The notes: a model not told the origin generated them from the sequence alone. DNA of 35,045 nucleotides from Prevotella sp. (GCA_017477435.1 JAFUVV010000013.1:1-35045); one strand, 5' to 3'; positions 8,245-14,963 are shown, numbered from the stretch's first letter. Made by a program: numbers and translations.

Positions 8245-9408
8245 TTATTTGTGTATCAATAGGAACAGCTCTGCTGCTTGCCATAGGTGTGTGCGGCATT
8301 CGTGTCCGCCGTCGTCTTTCCACACCTGTTCCCACGTGAGCGGATAGTCGGCCGTGCTCATCACGGCGAGGCTGAAGTCGTTGTAGTAGTGGGCGCGTGC
8401 AGCGTTAAGATAGGGGTACATGCGTATGTTCTTCCGTCGCGTCTGCCATTCGTAGGTGTCCTTGTATGTCTCCTCTTTCATCACCGTGCGGCGTTCCGGC
8501 GTCATCCAGCACAGGTCGGTGTATTTATCGGCCGTGTCGGGCAGTGCCCACAGCTTCGTGTCGATGCCGTTGGCCTCCATTCCTTTGATGATCCATGCCG
8601 TGGAGTAGACCGGACATACCATGCCGTCGACGAGTCCGGAGATGTAGTTTTTGCCATTGGGTCCCACTTTTTTCAGTCGCTCTGCTTCGTTGAGGAGTTT
8701 CTGCCGGAATGCCTTCGTCTTGCCTTTCCAAGGCGAAATGATGTAGAGGGCTTGTCCTATGTTGTCCGACTCCTCATAGTCGTCGCTGCGAGCATGGTCG
8801 TAGATGTTGCTGAGGCCGACTACCCATGGTTTCATCACGCTTTCGTTGCCTGTTATCTTGAGCACCATCATCGCGTAGGCTGCGTCGCGGTAGAACGGTC
8901 GGCTGTATAGCTCGGCATTGGGTAGGGGGCTGCCGTCGGGTTGTATGTTGAACAGCACTTCGTGGAGCAGCACCCTCAGTACGCGGTCGTAGCGCTTGCC
9001 GGCGAAGAGCGGCAGCCTGACTCTTTGGCTGGTACCGGCGATTCTATTGCCGTCGATATACACTCCGCGCTCATCCTCCCAGATGCGTATCTTCTCTCCG
9101 CTTCGTTTCGTGATCACGACCTCATATCTGTCTGGCATTATCGTGTCTTTCTCCATTTTGCCAAGGTCGGCAACGACGGTCTTGCCGTCGAGCGTTGTCA
9201 GCCGGCCATGCTGATATATCATCTTCTGCCGGCGTCCCATGCCGAAGAAGAAATAGTCGGCTTCGGGTGCATCCTTCGTAAGGTGGCACCGGCTGCGGAG
9301 CTCCTGGAGCTGGGCTTTGTAGTCGCCTGTGGACAACGGCTTGAAGCCTTCTGCCTGTAGCCAGAAAGCAGAGAATAGAGCGATTGCAGATATTAAAAGC
9401 CTTTTCAT
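8245..9408 (-). CDS. secreted protein of unknown function, likely alpha/alpha-barrel hydrolase
   Basis: The first gene of the ribose-type operon encodes 387 residues. The start at 9408 puts a clean signal peptide (MKRLLISAIALFSAFWLQAEG) at the N-terminus; an upstream ATG at 9429 would add seven residues and leave almost no leader after the promoter. A beta-rich N-terminal third (about 30-130) is followed by a helical part with motifs RPFYRDAAYAMMVLKITG, DDYEESDNIGQALYI and WKDDGGHECRTHLWQAAELFLLIHK, the look of an (alpha/alpha)-toroid glycosidase or lyase. I cannot name a family. It precedes the ARH-like gene by 18 bp, so it probably works in the same periplasmic pathway. Confidence 0.75.
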   Translation of the reverse strand: MKRLLISAIALFSAFWLQAEGFKPLSTGDYKAQLQELRSRCHLTKDAPEADYFFFGMGRRQKMIYQHGRLTTLDGKTVVADLGKMEKDTIMPDRYEVVITKRSGEKIRIWEDERGVYIDGNRIAGTSQRVRLPLFAGKRYDRVLRVLLHEVLFNIQPDGSPLPNAELYSRPFYRDAAYAMMVLKITGNESVMKPWVVGLSNIYDHARSDDYEESDNIGQALYIISPWKGKTKAFRQKLLNEAERLKKVGPNGKNYISGLVDGMVCPVYSTAWIIKGMEANGIDTKLWALPDTADKYTDLCWMTPERRTVMKEETYKDTYEWQTRRKNIRMYPYLNAARAHYYNDFSLAVMSTADYPLTWEQVWKDDGGHECRTHLWQAAELFLLIHK

Positions 9409-9434
9409 CGCAAGGATATTAGATTTCAATGTAG

Positions 9435-9465
9435 CAAAGTTAATACAAACCGAGCGGAGAGCAAA
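9435..9465 (-). promoter_or_regulatory. promoter of the ribose-type operon
   Basis: On the - strand TTTG (9462-9465) is followed after exactly 19 bp by TAACTTTG (9435-9442), a perfect Bacteroidetes -33/-7 pair. The predicted start of transcription is about 20 bp before the ATG at 9408. Confidence 0.85.
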
Positions 9466-9510
9466 ATAAAAACGAAAGTTTTTTATTTTCTATCCCGAGG
9501 TGCAGTTTAA

Positions 9511-9550
9511 TTTCAACGTAGTTAGAGTTAATACAAGCCGAGCGGAGAGC
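9511..9550. repeat. decayed copy of the operon promoter region
   Basis: About 40 bp repeats 9424-9462 as a direct repeat with one indel and a few substitutions. The outer parts (TTTCAA and CCGAGCGGAGAGC) are kept, but the -7 element has drifted from TAACTTTG to TAACTCTA on the - strand, so this copy is probably inactive. Confidence 0.75.
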
Positions 9551-9620
9551 CATCCCTCGCCCTGCCATTGGTTGCTTGCCTTTCCTCACTTGGGCAGGGA
9601 CTGAGGTCGCGTGTGTCGAC

Positions 9621-9720
9621 TACAGTACAAGATTCATGTACTCGCAGTACAAAGCCCATGTACTCGCAGTACAACGTTCATGTACTCTGAGTACACGGCC
9701 CATGTACTGCCGCCAGTACC
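9621..9720 (-). repeat. 22-bp-period palindrome array 1
   Basis: Four units AGTACA-N7-TGTACT start at 9624, 9646, 9668 and 9690, exactly 22 bp apart, with 3-bp linkers CGC, CGC, CTG. The centres are AGATTCA, AAGCCCA, ACGTTCA and CGGCCCA, the reverse orientation to arrays 3 and 4. After a longer 6-bp linker, AGTACC (9715-9720) looks like the remains of a fifth left arm. The array lies upstream of the ribose-type operon promoter, 14 bp from a long hairpin. Confidence 0.93.
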
Positions 9721-9734
9721 GTTTCATGCAAACG

Positions 9735-9773
9735 AATAAAGCGCACGGCAGTCTTGCTGTCGTGCGCTTTATT
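9735..9773. terminator. long GC-rich hairpin, possible terminator
   Basis: A 17-bp stem (9735-9751 with 9757-9773, one G-T wobble) encloses the 5-bp loop TCTTG. The core GCGCACG/CGTGCGC is flanked by AAA and TTT, so it could end transcription in either direction, but no gene is known to run into it from either side. Confidence 0.55.
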
Positions 9774-9866
9774 GCTCTGATCATCTGCGTTCAAGCTTGC
9801 GCTGCTATGCGAGATGAGTCCTTGAGCCTTAACGATGATTGCTTGCGCTATCCACCGGCTCTTTTC

Positions 9867-9884
9867 TGAGCCTCTTGTCGGATT
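9867..9884. repeat. duplicated tRNA-Thr 3' end
   Basis: Eighteen bases (TGAGCCTCTTGTCGGATT) are identical to 9978-9995, which cover part of the T-arm, the 3' acceptor strand and two bases beyond tRNA-Thr. The copies are direct repeats 111 bp apart and similarity stops at once. This is the form of an attachment-site remnant left by a tRNA-targeting element, but no integrase is nearby. Confidence 0.7.
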
Positions 9885-9927
9885 GAATATCCGATGGCCT
9901 GCCGGCGGCAGTCCTTTCAAGATCTTA

Positions 9928-9965
9928 TAAAAAAAGGCATTGAAAGTAAACTCTCATGCCTTTCT
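9928..9965 (-). terminator. terminator of the SRP RNA/tRNA-Thr transcript
   Basis: Read on the - strand, AAAGGCAT (9963-9956) pairs with ATGCCTTT (9940-9933) across 15 bases and a T run follows. It begins about 15 bp after the tRNA 3' end. Confidence 0.75.
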
Positions 9966-9979
9966 TTGATCACATCTTG

Positions 9980-10053
9980 AGCCTCTTGTCGGATTCGAAC
10001 CAACGACCCCGAGATTACAAATCACGTGCTCTGGCCAACTGAGCTAAAGAGGC
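9980..10053 (-). tRNA. tRNA-Thr (anticodon TGT)
   Basis: A cloverleaf folds on the - strand: acceptor GCCTCTT/AAGAGGC, D-arm GCTC..GAGC, anticodon loop TTTGTAA, T-arm GTTGG/CCGAC with TTCGAAT. The anticodon TGT reads ACA and other ACN threonine codons. The middle of the anticodon stem is a U-U mismatch (CGTGA/TCTCG). CCA is not encoded. The gene starts 4 bp after the SRP RNA and is probably processed from the same transcript. Confidence 0.95.
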
Positions 10054-10057
10054 GGGT

Positions 10058-10158
10058 GGGCAAGCTGCTCATATCGCGCCGCTACAACCTAATACCCTTG
10101 CTACGTTCCCGTCCTGGGGGATTCAAAGGGAGCTGGCCGTATGAGACTTGCCCGTTTG
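10058..10158 (-). ncRNA. ffs: bacterial SRP RNA (4.5S type)
   Basis: On the - strand GGGCAAG near the 5' end pairs with CTTGCCC at the 3' end. The apical region contains CCCCCAGGACGGGAACGTAGCA, carrying the conserved AGG..CGGAA..AGCA core that binds the Ffh M domain. Length about 100 nt fits the small bacterial SRP RNA, which targets nascent membrane proteins with Ffh. A promoter (10165-10195) lies just upstream and tRNA-Thr just downstream. The 5' end is set by the promoter position and is approximate. Confidence 0.85.
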
Positions 10159-10164
10159 CGGGTG

Positions 10165-10195
10165 CAAATGTAATACTTTTCAGCCGAACGGCAAT
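10165..10195 (-). promoter_or_regulatory. promoter of SRP RNA and tRNA-Thr
   Basis: TACATTTG on the - strand (10172-10165) matches the -7 consensus. ATTG lies 19 bp upstream (10195-10192), one base off TTTG. Transcription would begin near 10158, where the SRP RNA fold begins. Confidence 0.7.
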
Positions 10196-10232
10196 CTTTC
10201 TGACAATGTTTTTTCCTTTTTTAACATAAAAC

Positions 10233-10271
10233 ACCCGCAGATATTATAATAATAATGTGGCTGTGGCGGGT
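10233..10271 (-). terminator. weak terminator candidate after the GH63-like gene
   Basis: ACCCGC (10271-10266 on the - strand) pairs with GCGGGT (10238-10233), followed by TTTT. The stem is only 6 bp and the loop is long, so this is tentative. Confidence 0.35.
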
Positions 10272-10285
10272 CGTAGTCGGCAGTG

Positions 10286-12196
10286 TTATTTTACATTCTT
10301 TATTGCGTTGTTCTCCATCAGGGCGATGTATGCGAGCAGTGCTCCCCAGTGATAGAACTTGTCGCTGCGCACCTCGTCGTCGCCCTCGCCGGTGGTGGCA
10401 TTGTAGTTTTCAAACACGTAACCATTCTTCAGCCACGACTTCAGCAACAGTGCCTTTGATTTCTCGGCAAACTGATGGCGCACGTCGGGGAAATTGTAGT
10501 TGCGCAGCCCCATATAAACAAGGAAGTTTAGCGGAGCCCATATGCGGCCGCGCCAATATTCGTTGTCGCTGAAAGCGGGGTCGTTGCGCGGGGTGGCGGG
10601 GATGATATATTCGCCCCAGTATTCATCGGGATTGGTCAGATGAGCCTCTATTATGCGGCGCGCCTGCTCTTCTGTCGGCACTTTTGCAAGCAGCGGATAG
10701 AAGCATGTGGGCGATGTGCGGCGGTTGAGCGTCCCGTCTTTTGTCGATCGGTTGTAGTAGAATGCCGACTTCTCGTCCCACACCTCTTGCAGATTGCGTT
10801 TCATTGTCGCCCCACGCTTGCGCAGTTGACGGGCATCCTTCTTCTTTCCAAGTTCGTCGGCAATGAGCGCCAGATAGTCACAGTCCATAGCATATAGCGA
10901 TGAGATGCCTACGTCGTTTTGTTCGAGCAGACTAGTCTTGGGGTTAAACTCCACACCGTCGTACATCTGAGAGTTGTCTAAACCCGATTCAAGTATCGCA
11001 CCGTATCGGCTGTGCTGGGCATACTCCGAGCGATAGTATGTTATCATGCCATACTCGTTGCTTCCCAGCGAGAGCAGTCCCTTGTTCAGTCGTTTCTCCA
11101 TCCACCACTGGTTCCATGCCATTAGTTCGTCGTAGAGATACTCCAGTAGCCATTTCTCGCCATATTTCTTATACAGAGTCCACACGGCCATCGAGCCCAC
11201 CGGTGGCTGCGAACGGTCGCGCGAGCGGAAGCCGTTGTTGAAGTAGGCGTTTGGTACAAACCCTAGTCCGTCGGCAGCCTTGGTAATCTCTATCGCGTTG
11301 GCGTATGCCAATTCCTTGTTGCCTGCCGAGAGCATTATCGCGGCGAAGTATGTGTCCCAGCAGAAGAGGGTGAAGCCGCCCATGTCGTCGCTGCCAAACC
11401 ACTCCACACTCCATATCCTGCTTACGGGCGTTATTACCTTTCTGATGGTGGGGTCGTAGATGTTATCCCATCCCAGCACACTCTGCATGGCGTTGTAGCA
11501 GTCGTAGTCGGAGCCATATTGCCGGCGCTTCTCCGTCTCCAGCTGTTTGCCGTGGCTCTCCACAAACTGCTGTGCCTCGGCGATGGTTGTCTCGCTGCCA
11601 GAGCAGACAATGGCTACCGGTCGGTCGAGCCGCACATGATACTCTTTCCCAAGCCGTTGCGACGGTGCACCCACGATATGTCCCTTGATGGTCATCTGCA
11701 TGCTGTTGGGTGACATGCGGAACTCGTTATCGTCGTATGCGAGTGTGTTGCCGCGCTTCCACATACCTTGTGGCTTCACTACGAGCGTCATTGCCGTGCT
11801 GCTATTCGCGGCCGGGGTGACGAGGATGATGTTTTTCTCGCCTTCGGCAGCCGATTCCACACGCATGTCTGTCCCGTTCCATTTCACGTCGATCGACGTG
11901 TAGCTGCCATCGTAGGAGTGCGGGCCGGGATGGAGCAGTGGCGCGTTCTCCCTGCGGTCGCCGATGAGGAATTTATCTGCACGGTGGCCATCATCGTCGA
12001 GCAGGCAAAGCTGCACGGCGAGACCGTAGGGCAGATAGACATGGTTGAGCACTGTGCGCGCGTCCCACGTGTTCCATCCTTTACCCAGATTTCTCTGCAG
12101 TTGGTCGTATCGTTGGTCGGGAGTTAATTCCGCGGCAGATGTTTGTTGCGATGCAGCCAGTAGTGCAATAGCGATTAACAGACGATGTATTTTCAT
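10286..12196 (-). CDS. secreted GH63/MGH1-like alpha-glycosidase
   Basis: The 636-residue protein has a Sec signal peptide (about 1-22). A beta-rich N-terminal domain (about 30-215) is followed by an (alpha/alpha)6 catalytic domain (about 230-630). Hallmarks of the GH63/MGH1 group are CWDTYFAA (279-286), ESGLDNSQMYD (403-413, candidate catalytic acid D407), EYWRGRIWAPLNF (546-558) and FENYNATTGEG (596-606, candidate base E597). The family hydrolyses alpha-glucosidic or mannosylglycerate-type bonds; the substrate is not predictable here. It stands alone on its strand without SusC/D partners. GH37 trehalase is a related alternative. Confidence 0.85.
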   Translation of the reverse strand: MKIHRLLIAIALLAASQQTSAAELTPDQRYDQLQRNLGKGWNTWDARTVLNHVYLPYGLAVQLCLLDDDGHRADKFLIGDRRENAPLLHPGPHSYDGSYTSIDVKWNGTDMRVESAAEGEKNIILVTPAANSSTAMTLVVKPQGMWKRGNTLAYDDNEFRMSPNSMQMTIKGHIVGAPSQRLGKEYHVRLDRPVAIVCSGSETTIAEAQQFVESHGKQLETEKRRQYGSDYDCYNAMQSVLGWDNIYDPTIRKVITPVSRIWSVEWFGSDDMGGFTLFCWDTYFAAIMLSAGNKELAYANAIEITKAADGLGFVPNAYFNNGFRSRDRSQPPVGSMAVWTLYKKYGEKWLLEYLYDELMAWNQWWMEKRLNKGLLSLGSNEYGMITYYRSEYAQHSRYGAILESGLDNSQMYDGVEFNPKTSLLEQNDVGISSLYAMDCDYLALIADELGKKKDARQLRKRGATMKRNLQEVWDEKSAFYYNRSTKDGTLNRRTSPTCFYPLLAKVPTEEQARRIIEAHLTNPDEYWGEYIIPATPRNDPAFSDNEYWRGRIWAPLNFLVYMGLRNYNFPDVRHQFAEKSKALLLKSWLKNGYVFENYNATTGEGDDEVRSDKFYHWGALLAYIALMENNAIKNVK

Positions 12197-12329
12197 GCTA
12201 TTTTCATTGTTTGTCTATATTTTTTCGGATGTAAAGTTACAATTATGAAGTCGAAACGTCAAGTTTTTCGTCTTTTATCTCTCTATTTTTCTAAAAAAAG
12301 AGTCTGAAACAAAAATAACCTCATATTTT

Positions 12330-12361
12330 TTTGTTTGGATGAAATAATTGTATTACCTTTG
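12330..12361 (+). promoter_or_regulatory. promoter of tRNA-Met
   Basis: TTTG (12330-12333), 20 bp, then TACCTTTG (12354-12361). The predicted transcript starts about 15 bp before the tRNA. Confidence 0.75.
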
Positions 12362-12383
12362 CACCCGCAAAACGAAAAAACAT

Positions 12384-12457
12384 CGCGGAGTGGAGCAGTT
12401 GGTAGCTCGCCAGGCTCATAACCTGGAGGTCGCACGTTCGAATCCTGCCTCCGCAAC
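12384..12457 (+). tRNA. initiator-type tRNA-Met (anticodon CAT)
   Basis: The anticodon loop is CTCATAA. The acceptor CGCGGAG/CTCCGCA leaves an unpaired C1-A72, the hallmark of bacterial initiator tRNA. The anticodon stem CCAGG/CCTGG has A-U, G-C, G-C where three G-C pairs are usual. The T stem GCACG/CCTGC contains one C-C mismatch. Both deviations are single-base; the C1-A72 feature still favours an initiator over an elongator. Confidence 0.9.
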
Positions 12458-12460
12458 TAC

Positions 12461-12497
12461 AGAAGCTCAGACAAGACGTCTGGGCTTCTTCGTTTTT
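12461..12497 (+). terminator. terminator of tRNA-Met
   Basis: AGAAGCTCAGAC (12461-12472) pairs with GTCTGGGCTTCT (12478-12489) across loop AAGAC with one T-G pair, then TCGTTTTTG. It is a typical Rho-independent terminator 4 bp after the tRNA. Confidence 0.88.
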
Positions 12498-12579
12498 GTT
12501 CGGCCCGATTCTCGCGTGCGCCTCATTAAAATATTGTTGTAAGGGCAGTGCTTGTATGTCTTGGGGAAAGCAATAAACT

Positions 12580-12613
12580 AAACTGCACATTGAAATTCGA
12601 TGTGCAGTTTTTT
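12580..12613 (+). promoter_or_regulatory. inverted repeat upstream of tetR: operator or attenuator
   Basis: AAACTGCACAT (12580-12590), 9 bp, ATGTGCAGTTT (12600-12610), then T residues. It could end transcription, but its core TGCACAT-N9-ATGTGCA recurs at 12653-12676 over the tetR promoter, which suggests a second operator. Confidence 0.6.
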
Positions 12614-12622
12614 GTGGAAATA

Positions 12623-12654
12623 TTTGTTTGTTTGAAAGAAACGGATTAATTTTG
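12623..12654 (+). promoter_or_regulatory. promoter of the TetR gene
   Basis: TTTG (12623-12626), 20 bp, TAATTTTG (12647-12654), matching the Bacteroidetes consensus. The start codon follows at 12703. Confidence 0.75.
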
Positions 12655-12677
12655 CACATGATAACCATGATGTGCAA
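12652..12677. promoter_or_regulatory. candidate TetR operator over the promoter
   Basis: TTGCACAT (12652-12659) and ATGTGCAA (12670-12677) form a 26-bp dyad with a 10-bp centre. It overlaps the last three bases of the -7 element and the expected transcription start, the usual place for a TetR autoregulatory operator. The link to this particular regulator is inferred from position. Confidence 0.6.
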
Positions 12678-12702
12678 TACTTAAGAGAAAGCGAGGAAAG
12701 AC

Positions 12703-13296
12703 ATGTCGATATCTAAAACGCGTCAGATGATGGTGGATGTTGCCCGCCAGCTTTTTGCCCAGAAAGGATTTGAGAATACCACAATGAACGACATTGCCCT
12801 GGCATCCGGCCGCGGACGAAGAACTCTCTACACCTATTTTAAAAATAAGGAGGAGGTCTACTATGCAGTTATTGAGGGCGAGTTGGAGCGTCTGTCTGAC
12901 AAGATGGACGAGGTGGCGGCGCGAAAGATACGTCCGCAGGAGAAAGTGATCGAACTCATCTACACCCACCTGAGCATGATCAAGGAGACGGTGATGAGAA
13001 ACGGCAACCTGCGTGCGGCCTTCTTCCGCAACATCTGGATGGTGGAGAAGGTGAGGAAAAACTTCGACGACGACGAGATCCAGCTGTTCCGTAAGGTCTA
13101 CACCGAGGGTAAGACCGACGGCGAGTTTGACATTGACAACGTCGACCTTGTGGCCGATATCACCCACTATTGCATCAAGGGCCTTGAGGTGCCGTTTATC
13201 TACGGTCGCCTCGGTCACGGCATGACCCCCGAGACGAGCAAGCCTCTGGTGGCAAAGTTCGTGTATGGCGCCCTTGGAAAAAGCATCGTGAAATAG
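12703..13296 (+). CDS. TetR/AcrR family transcriptional regulator
   Basis: The 197-residue protein has the TetR N-terminal helix-turn-helix (about 5-50: ARQLFAQKGFENTTMNDIALASGRGRRTLYTYFKNKEEV) and a helical ligand/dimerization domain. It lies 78 bp before fabG on the same strand, suggesting control of fatty-acid or acyl-chain metabolism with an acyl-type ligand; this is inference from context. A dyad over its own promoter and a second copy 70 bp upstream are likely operators for repression of itself, perhaps with fabG. Confidence 0.9.
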   Translation: MSISKTRQMMVDVARQLFAQKGFENTTMNDIALASGRGRRTLYTYFKNKEEVYYAVIEGELERLSDKMDEVAARKIRPQEKVIELIYTHLSMIKETVMRNGNLRAAFFRNIWMVEKVRKNFDDDEIQLFRKVYTEGKTDGEFDIDNVDLVADITHYCIKGLEVPFIYGRLGHGMTPETSKPLVAKFVYGALGKSIVK

Positions 13297-13374
13297 CCAT
13301 AGGAAAAGAAACAGGCCAAGGCTTCTGCTTGCGCCGGTAAAAAATGAAATATCAATCAATTAAAACAAATTAAT

Positions 13375-14121
13375 ATGGGATTACTTGAAGGAAAGACAGC
13401 TCTCATCACGGGAGCAGCCCGCGGCATTGGAAAAGCCATTGCCCTGAAGTTTGCAGAAGAAGGTGCCAACATCGCTTTCACCGATCTTGTCATCGACGAG
13501 AACGGTAAGGCAACCGAAGCAGAGATTGCTGCCAAGGGAGTGAAAGCGAGAGGTTACGCCAGCAATGCAGCCGACTTCGCTCAGACGGAGGAAGTGGTGA
13601 AGCAGGTGAAAGAAGAATTTGGAAGCGTCGACATACTCGTCAACAACGCTGGAATCACCAAGGACGGCCTTATGCTCCGCATGACCGAGCAGCAGTGGGA
13701 TGCTGTCATCGCCGTGAACCTGAAGAGCGCGTTCAATTTCATCCATGCCTGTGTGCCCATCATGATGCGTCAGCGCAGCGGCTCGATCATCAACATGGCC
13801 TCCGTCGTCGGTGTCCATGGCAATGCCGGTCAGGCAAACTATGCAGCATCGAAGGCCGGACTCATCGCCCTCGCCAAGAGCATAGGGCAGGAGATGGGGC
13901 CTAAAGGCATACGTGCCAACGCCATCGCTCCAGGCTTCATCGACACTGCAATGACACAGGCACTTCCCGACGACATCCGCAAAGAGTGGATCAGCAAGAT
14001 TCCACTGCGCCGCGGAGGTACCGTCGACGACATTGCCAACACTGCCGTCTACCTCGCCAGCGACCTGTCGAGCTACGTCAGTGGGCAGGTGATACAAGTG
14101 GACGGCGGAATGAACATGTAG
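13375..14121 (+). CDS. fabG: 3-oxoacyl-[acyl-carrier-protein] reductase
   Basis: The 248-residue short-chain dehydrogenase has the FabG length. It shows the NADP-binding TGAARGIGKA (about 12-21), NNAG (about 89-92), catalytic Ser in NMASVVGVHG (about 141-150), YAASKAG (Y-x3-K, about 156-162) and the C-terminal SGQVIQVDGGMNM. The enzyme reduces beta-ketoacyl-ACP with NADPH in fatty-acid elongation in the cytoplasm. It may share a transcript with the upstream TetR gene; no promoter is evident in the 78-bp gap. Confidence 0.95.
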   Translation: MGLLEGKTALITGAARGIGKAIALKFAEEGANIAFTDLVIDENGKATEAEIAAKGVKARGYASNAADFAQTEEVVKQVKEEFGSVDILVNNAGITKDGLMLRMTEQQWDAVIAVNLKSAFNFIHACVPIMMRQRSGSIINMASVVGVHGNAGQANYAASKAGLIALAKSIGQEMGPKGIRANAIAPGFIDTAMTQALPDDIRKEWISKIPLRRGGTVDDIANTAVYLASDLSSYVSGQVIQVDGGMNM

Positions 14122-14141
14122 AACCAAACCCAAAACACGCT

Positions 14142-14199
14142 GTGCACGATCCACAATCTCAGCGCCGACAACCCGACTACTGGGCTGTGGATTGTGCAC
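14142..14199 (+). terminator. hairpin after fabG, possible terminator
   Basis: A 14-bp stem pairs 14142-14155 (GTGCACGATCCACA) with 14186-14199, one G-T wobble. The 30-base loop holds a small CCC/GGG stem. Only a short T tract (CTCTTTAAT) follows, so termination may be partial. Confidence 0.5.
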
Positions 14200-14239
14200 C
14201 TCTTTAATAATCAAGCTTTTATCCTATCATGCAATAGCT

Positions 14240-14911
14240 ATGGAAGTTGTCTACGAAGACAATCACATCATAATCGTCAATAAGCACAGCGGCGAAATAG
14301 TGCAGGGCGACAAGACGGGCGATACCCCGCTTTCAGACATCGTGAAGCAATACCTGAAAGAGAAGTATGGGAAGCCAGGCAACGTTTTCCTCGGCGTCGC
14401 CCATCGTCTCGACCGCCCCGTCGGCGGACTCGTGGTCTTCGCAAAGACATCGAAAGCACTCACCCGACTCAACGACATGTTCCGCCGAGGCGACGTCCAC
14501 AAGACATATTGGGCCATTACCAAGCCCGCCTTCCCTCAGTCTGAGGGCGAACTCACCAACTGGCTCACCCGCAATGAGCGCCAGAACAAGAGCTACGCCT
14601 ACGACCATGAGGTGGACGGTTCGAAGCTCGCACGCCTAAAATATCACGTCGTCGGCCGCAACGACAACTACTGTCTCGTGGAGATAGAGCTTCTCACGGG
14701 GCGCCATCACCAGATACGCTGTCAGCTTGCTGCAGCCGGTTGTCCCATCCGGGGCGACCTGAAATATGGTGCACCGCGCTCAAATCCCGACGGTAGCATT
14801 TCGCTCCTCTCCCGCCGAGTGGAGTTTGTCCATCCCGTGTCGAAACAGACCGTCATCGCAGAAGCGCCATTGCCGGAAGAAAAGATATGGCACTCGTTCG
14901 GAGTGGAATAA
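14240..14911 (+). CDS. RluA family pseudouridine synthase
   Basis: Starting at ATG 14240 (MEVVYEDNHIIIVNK) gives 223 residues and the normal family N-terminus; an in-frame ATG at 14192 would add 16 atypical residues and lie within the hairpin downstream of fabG. The catalytic motif HRLDRPVGG (Asp at about residue 58) and the GRHHQIRCQLAAAGCPIRGDLKYG block (about 156-179) are clear. Family members isomerize uridine in rRNA or tRNA. The RNA target cannot be assigned, and there is no N-terminal S4 domain, so it resembles the short RluA/TruC-like members. Confidence 0.93.
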   Translation: MEVVYEDNHIIIVNKHSGEIVQGDKTGDTPLSDIVKQYLKEKYGKPGNVFLGVAHRLDRPVGGLVVFAKTSKALTRLNDMFRRGDVHKTYWAITKPAFPQSEGELTNWLTRNERQNKSYAYDHEVDGSKLARLKYHVVGRNDNYCLVEIELLTGRHHQIRCQLAAAGCPIRGDLKYGAPRSNPDGSISLLSRRVEFVHPVSKQTVIAEAPLPEEKIWHSFGVE

Positions 14912-14963
14912 AACCATAGTGAAATCATCAACAAAGTAAAACTTAAACTGACGCATAACCAGT

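Noticed and set aside
9867-10053. Integrated prophage or island at tRNA-Thr
   Set aside because: Only 93 bp lie between the repeats and no integrase, excisionase or phage gene is visible; at most a scar.
12232-12239. TAACTTTA on the - strand as promoter of the GH63-like gene
   Set aside because: The last base departs from TAnnTTTG and there is no TTTG at the right distance; too weak to annotate.
12498-12579. Small gene between the tRNA-Met terminator and the TetR region
   Set aside because: No start with a domain or signal, and no promoter; I see nothing supportable.
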